Shown: piece by piece, positions 38,180 to 47,561 of the stretch
Layout: each line of letters starts with the position of its first letter
Numbering within the stretch: position 1 is the first letter of the stretch
Assembly: GCA_964389675.1 (NCBI GenBank)
Contig: CAYMEV010000002.1
Coordinates: 62,001-126,000, forward strand
From: CAYMEV01 sp964389675 [NCBI: uncultured Candidatus Sumerlaeota bacterium]
GTDB taxonomy: Bacteria > CAYMEV01
Reading direction: 5' to 3'
DNA: 64,000 bases
Notes under the pieces: generated by a model
The model's input: the letters and a program-made list of their open reading frames with translations, nothing else
Told to the model about the DNA's origin: nothing
Databases searched by the model: none
Program-made: the position numbers and the translations under genes

Positions 38180-39661
38180 ATGACCAGCGTACTAAGCAAA
38201 GACCATTATGAAAAATTCAAGGCATTTGAAAGGGATTATCTTAATCTCGAAAATGACATAAACAGTTTGAAAGAGAACATTAAAATGAATAAAAATACAT
38301 TGAATAAACTGGATCAGGAGATTTCGCCAATAGTAAACAGCCTTTCAAGCGAAAAGAACCTCAGGCTCCCTCTTTCATCACAGAAAGGACTCAATGATTT
38401 CAGCAAAGATAAGCAGGAGGCATTCAGAAGGGACATGGAGAATTTGTCCAGTCAATTTGGCAATAATTCAAAGTCTCTAATTTCCAGGGCCTATTATAAG
38501 GCAAGAAATATGATTAAAGCCCTGGGCGGTATTATTTTTAACCTGGATAAGGTATATTATAATTCACTCTATAATGCACGTCTGCTGGATCATTACCGGG
38601 AATGGATACAGTACAGCATTACCGAGATACAGGATAATCTTTTTATCCAGCAGGATATTAATCAGAACATAGCCACCCTTTTGACAAAGATGATGCTCCT
38701 GGTACAGAAATTTAATGAGGTTTCCATTGATCATACACTGATATCTGAATTAAAACAGAAGGGTTTTGATACCAAAATTGACCTTTTAAGGAACAAAGAA
38801 AAGATGCTCATGGATAACCTGATGCAGGAGGAATCATTCAGGGAGTATTTTCACAAGATTGAAAACTATAAGAAGAATATTAATGGACTTATCCTTAAGA
38901 TAAATGAAATAATGGAAAATATGGCATTTAAATCGGACCGGGCTGAAATCTCACAAGTTAATGCGGAAAGGATATTAAATGATCAGGTCTATTATGAATT
39001 TGAAGAGGCCTTCCGGGGTGACAGGAATAAGATCAAGATTAATTTTCAGCAGTATATAGATATGGTCAGGGAAAGGCAGCCTGTGGTGGATATTGGATGC
39101 GGCAGGGGGGAGTTCCTGGAGGTATTGCAGGAAAATAATATCGAAAGCTGGGGCGTTGACAGCAATCCCTGCATGACAGAAATGTGCCTGAAGGATGATA
39201 TAAAAATATATAATAGAGATGCGCTATCTTATCTGAAAAAGGCAGAAGATGAATCGATAGGTACAATATTCTCGTCACATCTTCTGGAACATATGACAAT
39301 ATCTCAGATTGAGCATTTTCTAAGGCAATCATACCGGGCTCTGAGAAAAAACGGGCTTGTCATAATTGAGACACTGGACCCTTCCTCATTTATAGGTTTT
39401 CACTATTATTACCTCATGGACCCTACCCACAAGACACCCATACATCCTCAGTATATAAGGTTCCTTGCTGATTCAATAGGATTCGAGGATGCATTTATAT
39501 ACAGGCCTGCAAAGGATTATGACCGCGTTGTCAGTGATAGCCTGATCTTGAATGAAAGCAGCTCAAAAAGCTCAAATAATACTATAGAAGCATTTAAATA
39601 CCTCTCTGAAAAACTCGGGAACTATCCTGAATTTTCCCTTATTGCGAAGAAAGGCAGATAA
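38180..39661 (+). CDS. SAM-dependent methyltransferase with N-terminal coiled-coil/adaptor region
   Basis: A 493-residue protein in two parts. Residues about 1-270 are charged and helical with coiled coils and a basic block near 'SRAYYKARNMIKALGG', resembling the adaptor protein at 18601. Residues about 295-490 are a class I methyltransferase: 'VVDIGCGRGEFLEVL' (SAM loop), 'GVDSN' (acidic end of strand 2) and 'IFSSHLLEHM' (motif of glycan and small-molecule methyltransferases). The C-terminus 'DPTHKTPIHPQ' is typical of O-antigen-cluster enzymes. A strong AAGGGGGTGATT ribosome binding site precedes it and its stop overlaps the GT39 start by one base. It likely caps or modifies a surface glycan. 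Confidence 0.85.
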   Translation: MTSVLSKDHYEKFKAFERDYLNLENDINSLKENIKMNKNTLNKLDQEISPIVNSLSSEKNLRLPLSSQKGLNDFSKDKQEAFRRDMENLSSQFGNNSKSLISRAYYKARNMIKALGGIIFNLDKVYYNSLYNARLLDHYREWIQYSITEIQDNLFIQQDINQNIATLLTKMMLLVQKFNEVSIDHTLISELKQKGFDTKIDLLRNKEKMLMDNLMQEESFREYFHKIENYKKNINGLILKINEIMENMAFKSDRAEISQVNAERILNDQVYYEFEEAFRGDRNKIKINFQQYIDMVRERQPVVDIGCGRGEFLEVLQENNIESWGVDSNPCMTEMCLKDDIKIYNRDALSYLKKAEDESIGTIFSSHLLEHMTISQIEHFLRQSYRALRKNGLVIIETLDPSSFIGFHYYYLMDPTHKTPIHPQYIRFLADSIGFEDAFIYRPAKDYDRVVSDSLILNESSSKSSNNTIEAFKYLSEKLGNYPEFSLIAKKGR

Positions 39662-42108
39662 TGGGTAAAAAAAGAGGGTTACTTATACTGATTCTTCTCT
39701 GCATTCTCTTTATTTACCTCAGGGGTGCCTTAATTAATGCTGATGTGCCACATGATATAAGTTTCAGCGGGGGGATTTTCTCTGATGAGGGCGATTATTC
39801 GATTAATGCAAGGAACAGGGTTTTATACGGAAGCTGGTTCATGGATCAGTGGAATGATATGTATTATAACCCATCACTGACCTTTATAAGATATATTTTC
39901 TTCTGCCTCTTTGATGTAGGAATTGCACAGCAGAGATGGATCTCAATACTTTTTTCCATGCTTTCAATCTTTCTTGTCTATTTGACGCTTTCAGAGGATT
40001 TTAACAGAAGAACTGCGGTTTTAGGCATATTATTTTTCGGATTCAACTATCTCTATATCATGTACAGCAGGAATGGGTTATTGGAAGTGCCAACCATTGC
40101 ACTGAGCACATTTTTTATATACTGCTTTCAGAAAGGTTTTAAAAAACCAAGGTTTTTTATGTATGCAGGAGCCTTCACAATATTTACCTATTCATTTAAG
40201 AATCTCTTTGCATATATGCTTCCTGTCACTATTGTTGCATATATTTTTTACGTTTTGATAAACAGTGTTGAATACAAAAAGCATATAAAACCTGTTATTC
40301 TTCTTACAGGCGGATACCTGGCATCATTCCTAGCCTGGTATTTTCTTCATTTTCGCCCATTAAGGGGATGGATCATAGGCTACGCAGGAGAGTATATGAA
40401 GGAGCTTTTGCTTGCAAAAAGCCTGGGCCATGTGCTTTACAATTTCAAAACCTTTCCGGTTACAAAATTTTACGGGCCTCTGACTAATCCGGTAAACGGG
40501 GTATTCCTCTCAATGCCTGTAATCTATGCATTGGGATTTGTGTTTGTGGGAGTATTTCTGTACCTCATATTATTTAATAAAAAACTTATCAGGCCTACAG
40601 ATGTTATGACAGTCTCGTATTTCTTTGCTGCATTTCTTTTTGTGCTTCTCATACTGGCTTACAGGCCGACAAGATATTTTATTGTACTCATAGTTCCTCT
40701 TTCAATCATGTCAGCAAGGCTTATTGACCTGATACTGAAGCTTCGACTGCTGAAGCCAGCAGTCCTGAATATTAAGGGCATAATATTTATTTCAGTTATT
40801 TATATATGGGGTTTTGTATTCTATTACCTATGCATCATGCCATTTTACTGCCATATTTTCTCCAGGAGTATTAATGAATCAGGCATACCGTTAAAGATAT
40901 CACTGGTCAAATGGACCCTGATATATTTTGCTGCAACAGGTTTTATCATTATAATTTCATATATCCGCAATAAGCCCTTATGGATAAGCAGATATGCCGT
41001 TGCTGCAGCCTCCCTGGCTATTATCATATCAAGTGTGCTGATAAATCTATACCATTACTCAAAATGGTACAGGTCTCCTTCTTATGATGTATATAATTCA
41101 GCCATGACAGTAAAGGAAATTGTCCCTGAAGGCTCTGTAATGGCAGGCCTTATCTCGCCAGTCCTAGTAATGGAGAGCAATATACGGCCCTTTTTCATGT
41201 TCCAGGGATTTATGAATTATGAGAATGATCCCTGCATCCGAAATGGTGTAACACATGCTGTTCTAGGCATATATAACAATGAAGCAGGTATTTTCTTTGA
41301 TACCTGCCCGGAGAAGATGGGGAAATCTACATTGATAAGGGTATTGAACATATTCAGAAAGGATTTCATGCTTTATTCCTTTGTCCTTCCAGTACTGAGG
41401 GAAGTCTCCCTGATAAGAAGCTCACCTGAAAGTATTGAATGCGAGCTAAGGTTATACATACCATCAGAAAAATTCTGTGATAACCTGACTGTCAATGTAT
41501 ACCTCATAAAAGAAAGCGGGCGTACAGAGATAGATCCGCTGGTCTTCAGCGGGCTTATACCCTTTGAAGAGAACACCGTCCATGCTACGCTTCCCTTTGG
41601 AACTCAAAACAAAAGCAATATGGAATTCTTCTTCTGCATTGATAATGAAGAAGCAGGACTAAGTATGGAATTTAAGGCAAGCAGCCTGCTGAAGCTTACC
41701 GGTTCTGACCATTATGATAAAACCATCTTTCATGATGATGTAAGAAAAGGCGTAAGGATCTCGGATAAACAGGGATTTCTGACATACGGCCCATATCTGC
41801 CTTTAGAGGAAGGTATGGCGACAGTAAACTTCTTCATATCTCCTTTTGACCTTCCTGAATCAGACACAGATGCTTTTGTTGTTGATATTGCGGGCGATAC
41901 AGGAAAAACAATCCTGTCATCAAAGAATATAAGGACTTCTGAGCTTAAAGAGCATGAGAATGCTATTTTTGAGGTTCCCCTGGGGTTTTTCCTGAAAAAA
42001 CGTACCAGGATTGAATTCAGGACATATTTCTTCTCAACTGTAAGCATTTATGTTCATAAGATCAGGCTTGATTTCAAAAGCGGAAGATTCTTAAGAGTTG
42101 AGGCATAG
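39661..42108 (+). CDS. GT39/ArnT-like membrane glycosyltransferase with large C-terminal domain
   Basis: An 815-residue protein. The first about 480 residues have some eleven to twelve membrane helices; the first periplasmic loop holds the acidic motif 'SDEGDYSINARN', the place of the catalytic Asp-Glu in PMT/ArnT GT-C enzymes, which use polyprenyl-phosphate sugars. After the last helix (about residue 465) lie about 340 soluble residues on the periplasmic side, beta-rich toward the end. It probably glycosylates a lipid or protein outside the inner membrane. It is translationally coupled to the methyltransferase. Confidence 0.82.
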   Translation: MGKKRGLLILILLCILFIYLRGALINADVPHDISFSGGIFSDEGDYSINARNRVLYGSWFMDQWNDMYYNPSLTFIRYIFFCLFDVGIAQQRWISILFSMLSIFLVYLTLSEDFNRRTAVLGILFFGFNYLYIMYSRNGLLEVPTIALSTFFIYCFQKGFKKPRFFMYAGAFTIFTYSFKNLFAYMLPVTIVAYIFYVLINSVEYKKHIKPVILLTGGYLASFLAWYFLHFRPLRGWIIGYAGEYMKELLLAKSLGHVLYNFKTFPVTKFYGPLTNPVNGVFLSMPVIYALGFVFVGVFLYLILFNKKLIRPTDVMTVSYFFAAFLFVLLILAYRPTRYFIVLIVPLSIMSARLIDLILKLRLLKPAVLNIKGIIFISVIYIWGFVFYYLCIMPFYCHIFSRSINESGIPLKISLVKWTLIYFAATGFIIIISYIRNKPLWISRYAVAAASLAIIISSVLINLYHYSKWYRSPSYDVYNSAMTVKEIVPEGSVMAGLISPVLVMESNIRPFFMFQGFMNYENDPCIRNGVTHAVLGIYNNEAGIFFDTCPEKMGKSTLIRVLNIFRKDFMLYSFVLPVLREVSLIRSSPESIECELRLYIPSEKFCDNLTVNVYLIKESGRTEIDPLVFSGLIPFEENTVHATLPFGTQNKSNMEFFFCIDNEEAGLSMEFKASSLLKLTGSDHYDKTIFHDDVRKGVRISDKQGFLTYGPYLPLEEGMATVNFFISPFDLPESDTDAFVVDIAGDTGKTILSSKNIRTSELKEHENAIFEVPLGFFLKKRTRIEFRTYFFSTVSIYVHKIRLDFKSGRFLRVEA

Positions 42109-42132
42109 AAGCGGTGCCGGCATTCTGCAGTT

Positions 42133-42174
42133 CTGGAACAACAGGCCAGCGTATATTTTAAGCCTTTTGTTCAG
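42133..42174. terminator. imperfect hairpin between convergent genes
   Basis: Arms of about 12 pairs with one bulge and one mismatch (CTGGAACAACAGGC / GCCTTTTGTTCAG) fill most of the 72-base gap between the convergent GT39 and triple-repeat genes. T-rich sequence follows on the plus strand. It may act as a bidirectional terminator. Confidence 0.4.
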
Positions 42175-42180
42175 TTATCT

Positions 42181-43575
42181 TCATTTATTATCCAGCGGCT
42201 TCCATGTACCATCAGGGGGGCCTACGTGAAACCTGCCTGTAATGTCTGGAATGCCTCCTGTCCCGGCATCTCTTGAATAGATCCTTCCTGATGGAGCAAT
42301 ATAGAACTGCCTTCTTCCGTCAACATTGTATCTTTCAGGCCCTGCCCTCAGATCAAATCTTATTATCATTCCTATATGGTCTTTTTCTGTACTTTCAGTA
42401 TATAGATATCCTGATATAGGGATCTCTCCCTCGGAGTTAATAGCTTCTGCGAAAGAGGATTCCAGTAATCCGTCGTATTTAAGGTCAATTGCTGTGCCAA
42501 AAGAGCGGGGAGTATGGGTTGATCTGTAGATACGCTGAGCGGAGGAATAATTCCTAATGTTTTTTAGTGCTATCTGTTCCATTTCTATTACATCCTCCAA
42601 AGCAGTTGATGAATATTCATCCGGGGATAAAATTTCCTGCAATACCCATGTATTATCATGCAGCCCTGCCTGGAATCCGGGTTCAATATCCGGAATTCCT
42701 CCCTCTTTTTCGTCTCTGGCATATAGATATCCCAAATTATTAAGATAGAATTGCTTTCTGCCATCTAAACCATAAATGACGGGGCCTGCTTTAAGCTCAA
42801 AGCTTATTATATTGCCTGTATGGTCCTTTTTTGTACTTTCAGCAAAGATATAGCCTGAGATTTGAATATTTCCTTTTGATATAATGGATTCAGATAATAC
42901 TGCTTCAAGAATTTCTTCATCTCTCAGTTCTTCTGCTGTACTGTAACTGCGGCTTGCCTTGATATTCCTGTATGTTTGCTGAGCTGAGAAATAGGCTTTT
43001 GCAATTTTAACCGAATTTTCCTCATTTTGAATGATAATTTTAAGTATTTTATTTGGATCAATATCTGAAGACAAAAATGAAGATCCTGATACCAGCCATG
43101 TATCATCAGGGGGCTCATAATGAAATGCCCCTTCGATTTCAGGGAGACCTGCTTTTTTATTATCTCTGTAGTATAACCAGCCTTGCGGGTTTAAATAATA
43201 CTGTTTCCTGCTGCCCCTGGCGTATTTTTCAGGGCCTGCTTTAAGCTCAAACCTGATTATGCGACCCGTTTCATCTTTCTCAGTGTTTTCCATGAACAGG
43301 TATCCTGATATTGGCACAGTTCCTTCAGAGATAATGGAATCAGCTAAAGTCGGTTCAAGAATCTTCTCCATTTTTAAGTATTCCGCATTGCTGTATTCCT
43401 TGTTGATATGTGCTGCTCTATAATTCTGCTGTGCCACAAAATAAGCCCTGATATAGTTTAATACATCATCTTCTTTGGAATCTGTTTTTCTGAAGCTAAT
43501 ACCTGCAAAGAATGCTAATATAAAGATTAAAGCAGCTATTCCGACTATAAAATAATACAGATTATTTTTCCTCAT
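42181..43575 (-). CDS. anchored protein with three tandem pilin-head-like repeats
   Basis: A 464-residue protein with one N-terminal helix (about 8-27) and three homologous units at residues about 40-160, 190-310 and 339-458 (periods 150 and 148). Each unit reads: helix with 'Y-F-x-A-Q-Q-x-Y-R', 'Y-S-T-A-E-E-L', 'P-I-S-G-Y-x-F', 'F-E-L-K-A-G-P', 'G-R-K-Q-F-Y-L' and 'Y-x-R-D', then a Trp. This pattern resembles the globular head of type II/IV pseudopilin-like proteins found in several phyla ('G-R-x-F-Y-x-D' ending). The N-terminus has no prepilin cleavage site, so it is a membrane-bound triple head, not a pilin. Good AAAGGAGG ribosome binding site. Function unknown. Confidence 0.75.
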   Translation of the reverse strand: MRKNNLYYFIVGIAALIFILAFFAGISFRKTDSKEDDVLNYIRAYFVAQQNYRAAHINKEYSNAEYLKMEKILEPTLADSIISEGTVPISGYLFMENTEKDETGRIIRFELKAGPEKYARGSRKQYYLNPQGWLYYRDNKKAGLPEIEGAFHYEPPDDTWLVSGSSFLSSDIDPNKILKIIIQNEENSVKIAKAYFSAQQTYRNIKASRSYSTAEELRDEEILEAVLSESIISKGNIQISGYIFAESTKKDHTGNIISFELKAGPVIYGLDGRKQFYLNNLGYLYARDEKEGGIPDIEPGFQAGLHDNTWVLQEILSPDEYSSTALEDVIEMEQIALKNIRNYSSAQRIYRSTHTPRSFGTAIDLKYDGLLESSFAEAINSEGEIPISGYLYTESTEKDHIGMIIRFDLRAGPERYNVDGRRQFYIAPSGRIYSRDAGTGGIPDITGRFHVGPPDGTWKPLDNK

Positions 43576-43658
43576 AGGGGTAATTTCCTCCTTTAAGCTC
43601 CTGCATGGTTTTTTCAGGGGAATACAGGGGCTTATTGTTAATAAGATAAAATTGCCTT

Positions 43659-43679
43659 AAAAAAAATTGTTCCAACAAT
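43659..43679 (-). terminator. possible weak terminator after guaD
   Basis: On the minus strand, right after the guaD stop, a short ATTGT / ACAAT hairpin with a 4-base loop is followed by eight T. The stem is only five A/T-rich pairs, so strength is doubtful. Confidence 0.35.
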
Positions 43680-43683
43680 ATGA

Positions 43684-44952
43684 CTAGAGCAGGCATTTCC
43701 CGGCACAGTAAAGCCCTACAACATCATGGCTTTTGTAGATAATTTCTGACAGCGCTCTGTCAATATCGCTTTGCTGTTCTGCTTTGTTTTTAATAATGAC
43801 CAGGTCTGCATATTTCCCTTTGTCTATATAACCTGTTAACCTGCTTAATTTTAGTGCTTCCGCAGAACCTCCACAGGCAAGATAGATTCCTTCCCTGCAG
43901 TTGATTGCAAGATCCTCATCATTTATCACTGAGAGTGTTTTTGACTGCTCAATTGCTTCTCTCAGCTCATCAATGACAGATATATTATAGCCTCCGGCTA
44001 TATCTGTTCCAAGGCCAATATGAAGGCCCTTTTCAATGTATTTTCTAAGGGGCATTATCCCGCTTCTTAAAAACCTGTTTGACGTAGGGCAGTGGGCGAT
44101 TATAGAGCAGCTGTCCCTTATTGCATCAATTTCATGGTCATTCAAGTAGATGCAGTGTGCAAGAATTGTATGCTTTTTCATTAATCCGGCAGAATTATAT
44201 ATGTCAGTATATGTTCTGAAACTGCTGTGAAGCCTTAGAACTTCATTTATTTCATTTCTGTTCTCTGAGAGGTGAGTCTGCAGATAAAGGCTGTTATCAT
44301 AAATCATAGCAATTTTCTTCATAAATTCAAAGGAACAGAAAAGTGCAAATCTTGGCGTAAGAGCATAAAAAAGCCTGTTTTCCCTGCCATGCCATTTTTT
44401 AATGAGCCCTGCTGATTCCATAATCATCGCTTTTGGATCATGATTTCGGCAGTAGAAGCCGCCGAGGTCTCCCAGTACATTTCCGCATATCAGCCTTATT
44501 CCTTTTTTCTCTGCAGCCTCAAATATTATTTCAGTGCTTTGAATGCTTCCATTTGAATATGCACAGAAAGTAACAGTGCCGGAACTTATCAGGGAATCAA
44601 AAAATTCTGAAATGATCCCTGATGCATAAGATTTATCACAGAACCTGATCTCTGCTTCCCTGACATAGTTATCAAGCCAGTAAAGCAGGGATGATTTGCC
44701 TATCCCCCTTATGGGGAACTGGGGTATATGGGTATGCATATCAGTAAAGGCAGGTAGTATATAGTCCTTGCCAGCATCTATTATTTCAAAATTATCAAGA
44801 TTTTGATCCTTAATGGAGACATATCTGCCATAATCAGTAATTATTCCGCTTTTCCTTGAGAACAATACATAACCCTCAGGAATATATCTGCATTTTTTTA
44901 ATGAAAGAGGATTGATAATATTGCCTTTAAGAAGTATACTTTCTTTTTGCAT
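43684..44952 (-). CDS. guaD: guanine deaminase-like amidohydrolase
   Basis: A 422-residue metal-dependent amidohydrolase. Zinc ligands His73 and His75 lie in 'FTDMHTHIPQFP', where the following 'PQ' and the 'IRGIG' turn are typical of guanine deaminase. The later metal and catalytic residues are in 'LQTHLSENRNE' (His, Glu), 'LAHCIYL' (His) and 'GLGTDIAGG' (Asp). It would turn guanine into xanthine and ammonia in purine salvage. Related chlorohydrolase/cytosine deaminase-like enzymes are a less likely alternative. It is divergent from the decarboxylase gene with a 115-base gap; no purine riboswitch is seen there. Confidence 0.85.
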   Translation of the reverse strand: MQKESILLKGNIINPLSLKKCRYIPEGYVLFSRKSGIITDYGRYVSIKDQNLDNFEIIDAGKDYILPAFTDMHTHIPQFPIRGIGKSSLLYWLDNYVREAEIRFCDKSYASGIISEFFDSLISSGTVTFCAYSNGSIQSTEIIFEAAEKKGIRLICGNVLGDLGGFYCRNHDPKAMIMESAGLIKKWHGRENRLFYALTPRFALFCSFEFMKKIAMIYDNSLYLQTHLSENRNEINEVLRLHSSFRTYTDIYNSAGLMKKHTILAHCIYLNDHEIDAIRDSCSIIAHCPTSNRFLRSGIMPLRKYIEKGLHIGLGTDIAGGYNISVIDELREAIEQSKTLSVINDEDLAINCREGIYLACGGSAEALKLSRLTGYIDKGKYADLVIIKNKAEQQSDIDRALSEIIYKSHDVVGLYCAGKCLL

Positions 44953-45067
44953 AGTTAATATATTATGGAATTATTTAGATAAATACAATGATATTTTTTT
45001 GTTTTCAAATTGAACATAAAAACTATAATGACTTGCTTTGCATTAAAGGTTAAGGAGTACTATAGGA

Positions 45068-46987
45068 ATGAATTTTAAGGTATTATTAATTACCCCCAAT
45101 AAAACCAAATTAAAAGAGGAGATTGCTGAGTTAAAGGAACGAGGGTTCAATGTTGTCGGAGCTGCTGATTTTTCATCTGCCTGCAGGAGCCTGACTGAGG
45201 ATGGAGCTATTCATGTTGTCCTGACTGAGCTTATCGTCCCGTATGAAAGCCGTGCAAAATCAAGAAAAATAAGGGGCCAGGAGATATTTAAGGAGATATT
45301 AAGGCTCAGGTATGAGGTAAACATATTCCTTTTTACTATGGATGAAGATGCTAAAAGCTTTCTGTCAGGCGGTTATCTAAACGGTTATTTCAGCAAGACA
45401 GACCAGGACTGGGATGAGATATCAAGGAGGATAATATCAGAGATTAATGCAAAGAAAAAGGCTCCTTTTTATGAAAAGATTGTTGAATACAGCCTGAAAG
45501 CAGAGGATTCATATCATACTCCAGGGCACTCATCAGGATATTCACTGAAATATTCAAACTGGGTGAAGGATTTTTATGAATTTTACGGTCCGAATATCTT
45601 CAGGACAGACATTTCGGTGTCTGTTCCAATCCTTGACTCGCTTCTTGATCCGAAAGGGGTCATTAAAGAGGCTCAGGAGCTTGCCGCCAGGGCATTCAGT
45701 GCAAGGCATACTTTCTTTTGTTCAAATGGTACTTCAACAGCAAATAAGATTCTGCTTCAGACCCTCCTTAAACCGGGCGATGCAATCCTTCTGGACAGGA
45801 ATTCGCATCAGTCAGTGCACTACGGTATTATCCTGAGCGGAGCTGAACCTATATACATGATGCCTACCATTAATGACAGGTATGGAATATTCGGTCTTGT
45901 TCCAAAAAAGGATATTATTAGTAATATGGACAGGGCCCTGAATATGCATAAGAAATTGAAGCTTCTTTTTCTTACAAACTGCTCCTATGACGGTCTGAGG
46001 TATGACATAGCGGATATAGTAAAGGAGGCACATGCCAGAGGCATTAAGGTTCTCGTGGATGAAGCGTGGTTCGGGTACAGCAGGTTCCATCCGGAATTTT
46101 ATCCCTGTGCGATGGAAGCAGGAGCTGATTACAGTACACAGTCCACGCATAAGACAATGAGTGCTTTCAGCCAGGCATCAATGATCCATGTAAATGATCC
46201 GGATTTCCGTGAATTCAGCGATTTTTTCATGGAAAATTATATAATGCATACATCTACATCGCCGCAGTATCCCATGATAGCATCCCTGGATGTAGCCCGA
46301 AAACAGATGATCATGGAGGGATACAGCCTTTTAAGTAAAGTTCTGAGGCTTTCTTCGGGTATAAGGGAGTCAATAAACTCATTAAGCAGGTTCAGCGTTC
46401 TGACCCTTGATGATATGCTGACCAGCGAGCTTTCAGATGACAATATCAAGCTTGACCCGCTGAAAATAACGATAGATGTCTCTAAATCCGGGTTTACTGC
46501 AAAGGAAGTTGAATATATGCTTCTTAACAAGCATAATATACAGATTGAAAAAACCACATTCAATACACTTACTGTCCTATGCACGATAGGAACGACCCAC
46601 TCAAAACTGAACAGGCTGTTTCTTGCCCTTGAAAACATTGAAAAGAACAGCCCAAATAATGGCAAGAGCCCGAAACACAATGTAAAACTGTCATTGAGCC
46701 CTATCCGATACAGGCCCCGTTTTGCTTTTTACTGTGACGGTGAGAAAATGCAGTATTCAAGGTCCGAGGGAAGGATATCAGCAAGCATGGTAGTGCCTTA
46801 TCCTCCGGGTGTCCCTCTTTTAGTGCCAGGGCAGCTTATTACCGGGGAAATCATTGACGATATTCAGTCCTATATAAATTATAAAACACAGATAAACGGT
46901 ATATTTGACAACTTTCTGAAGGTTCTGACAAGACAGGAGGAAAGTGAACTGAATGAACAGGGCTTTAGGATCGATGATAATCCTTAA
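45068..46987 (+). CDS. Orn/Lys/Arg decarboxylase with N-terminal wing (receiver-like) domain
   Basis: A 639-residue PLP enzyme of fold type I. Residues 1-125 match the 'wing' domain of E. coli-type inducible decarboxylases, which resembles a response-regulator receiver but lacks the phospho-acceptor Asp ('VVLTELIVP'). The PLP domain has 'SYHTPGHSSG' (149-157), 'CSNGTSTAN', His247, Asp331 and the Schiff-base Lys362 in 'STHKTMS'. The C-terminal domain starts near residue 540. It would decarboxylate lysine, arginine or ornithine to a polyamine precursor and use up protons. The substrate cannot be told; no antiporter gene is adjacent. Its stop overlaps the stop of the convergent lipoprotein gene. 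Confidence 0.9.
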   Translation: MNFKVLLITPNKTKLKEEIAELKERGFNVVGAADFSSACRSLTEDGAIHVVLTELIVPYESRAKSRKIRGQEIFKEILRLRYEVNIFLFTMDEDAKSFLSGGYLNGYFSKTDQDWDEISRRIISEINAKKKAPFYEKIVEYSLKAEDSYHTPGHSSGYSLKYSNWVKDFYEFYGPNIFRTDISVSVPILDSLLDPKGVIKEAQELAARAFSARHTFFCSNGTSTANKILLQTLLKPGDAILLDRNSHQSVHYGIILSGAEPIYMMPTINDRYGIFGLVPKKDIISNMDRALNMHKKLKLLFLTNCSYDGLRYDIADIVKEAHARGIKVLVDEAWFGYSRFHPEFYPCAMEAGADYSTQSTHKTMSAFSQASMIHVNDPDFREFSDFFMENYIMHTSTSPQYPMIASLDVARKQMIMEGYSLLSKVLRLSSGIRESINSLSRFSVLTLDDMLTSELSDDNIKLDPLKITIDVSKSGFTAKEVEYMLLNKHNIQIEKTTFNTLTVLCTIGTTHSKLNRLFLALENIEKNSPNNGKSPKHNVKLSLSPIRYRPRFAFYCDGEKMQYSRSEGRISASMVVPYPPGVPLLVPGQLITGEIIDDIQSYINYKTQINGIFDNFLKVLTRQEESELNEQGFRIDDNP

Positions 46988-47538
46988 GGCATCTGGCTTC
47001 CTGATTTAGTGAGAATCATCTCCTCCATGTACAGTTTGCTGTTATTTCTGTTTTTCTCAATAAGGCTGATAAGCTCCTTTTGCGATAAAACAGGGCTTTC
47101 AATAATTGCATCATCTATAACCTTTATAATCAGGCTGTCCTTCTTAAAATAGTATTCAGCAAAAATAAAGCTGCTTTTTTCGCCTGTAAGGATATCAATG
47201 CTCTGCAGGTTGAGAAAATTCCCGCAGTCAAGTTCAGTGACAAAAGCCCTGAAGATGCTGGTATCAAGCATAACCTTTGCATTGCTTTCTATCTGACAGC
47301 CTAGGATAAGATACTCCTGACCGCATACATGCATGATTATGGCTGTATCCTCCTGGCCATCCACCTTCCAGTTTCCCTCAAGATCGGGATCCATAACAGC
47401 CTCTGAAGCTTCCTTGAGAGGAAATTCCGATTCATAGGGGCAGGCATAAAAAAGCATTGTTAATCCGATAAGCAGAATCAATGATATTTTATCCACTTTT
47501 CTGTATAGCAGATTATCTGTCTTTTTTTTCATTTTCAA
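46984..47538 (-). CDS. predicted lipoprotein
   Basis: A 184-residue protein with a charged N-terminus, hydrophobic segment (residues about 18-30) and Cys33 in 'LFYACPYE', a relaxed lipobox, so it is probably lipid-anchored. The remainder has 'GNWKVDGQEDTAIIMH' and alternating strands that look like a small lipocalin-like beta-barrel. An AGGAG ribosome binding site supports the first ATG. It converges with the decarboxylase gene and lies 23 bases after the HAD gene on the same strand. Function unknown. Confidence 0.7.
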   Translation of the reverse strand: MKMKKKTDNLLYRKVDKISLILLIGLTMLFYACPYESEFPLKEASEAVMDPDLEGNWKVDGQEDTAIIMHVCGQEYLILGCQIESNAKVMLDTSIFRAFVTELDCGNFLNLQSIDILTGEKSSFIFAEYYFKKDSLIIKVIDDAIIESPVLSQKELISLIEKNRNNSKLYMEEMILTKSGSQMP

Positions 47539-47561
47539 TCTCCTTTTATGGATTTATAAAG

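Noticed and set aside
44953-45067. Possible purine or lysine riboswitch in the guaD-decarboxylase gap
   Set aside because: Only 115 A/T-rich bases shared by two promoters; no conserved aptamer core is visible.
45068-45440. N-terminal domain of the decarboxylase as a true response-regulator fusion
   Set aside because: The phospho-acceptor Asp is missing and the wing domain of this enzyme family explains the similarity.
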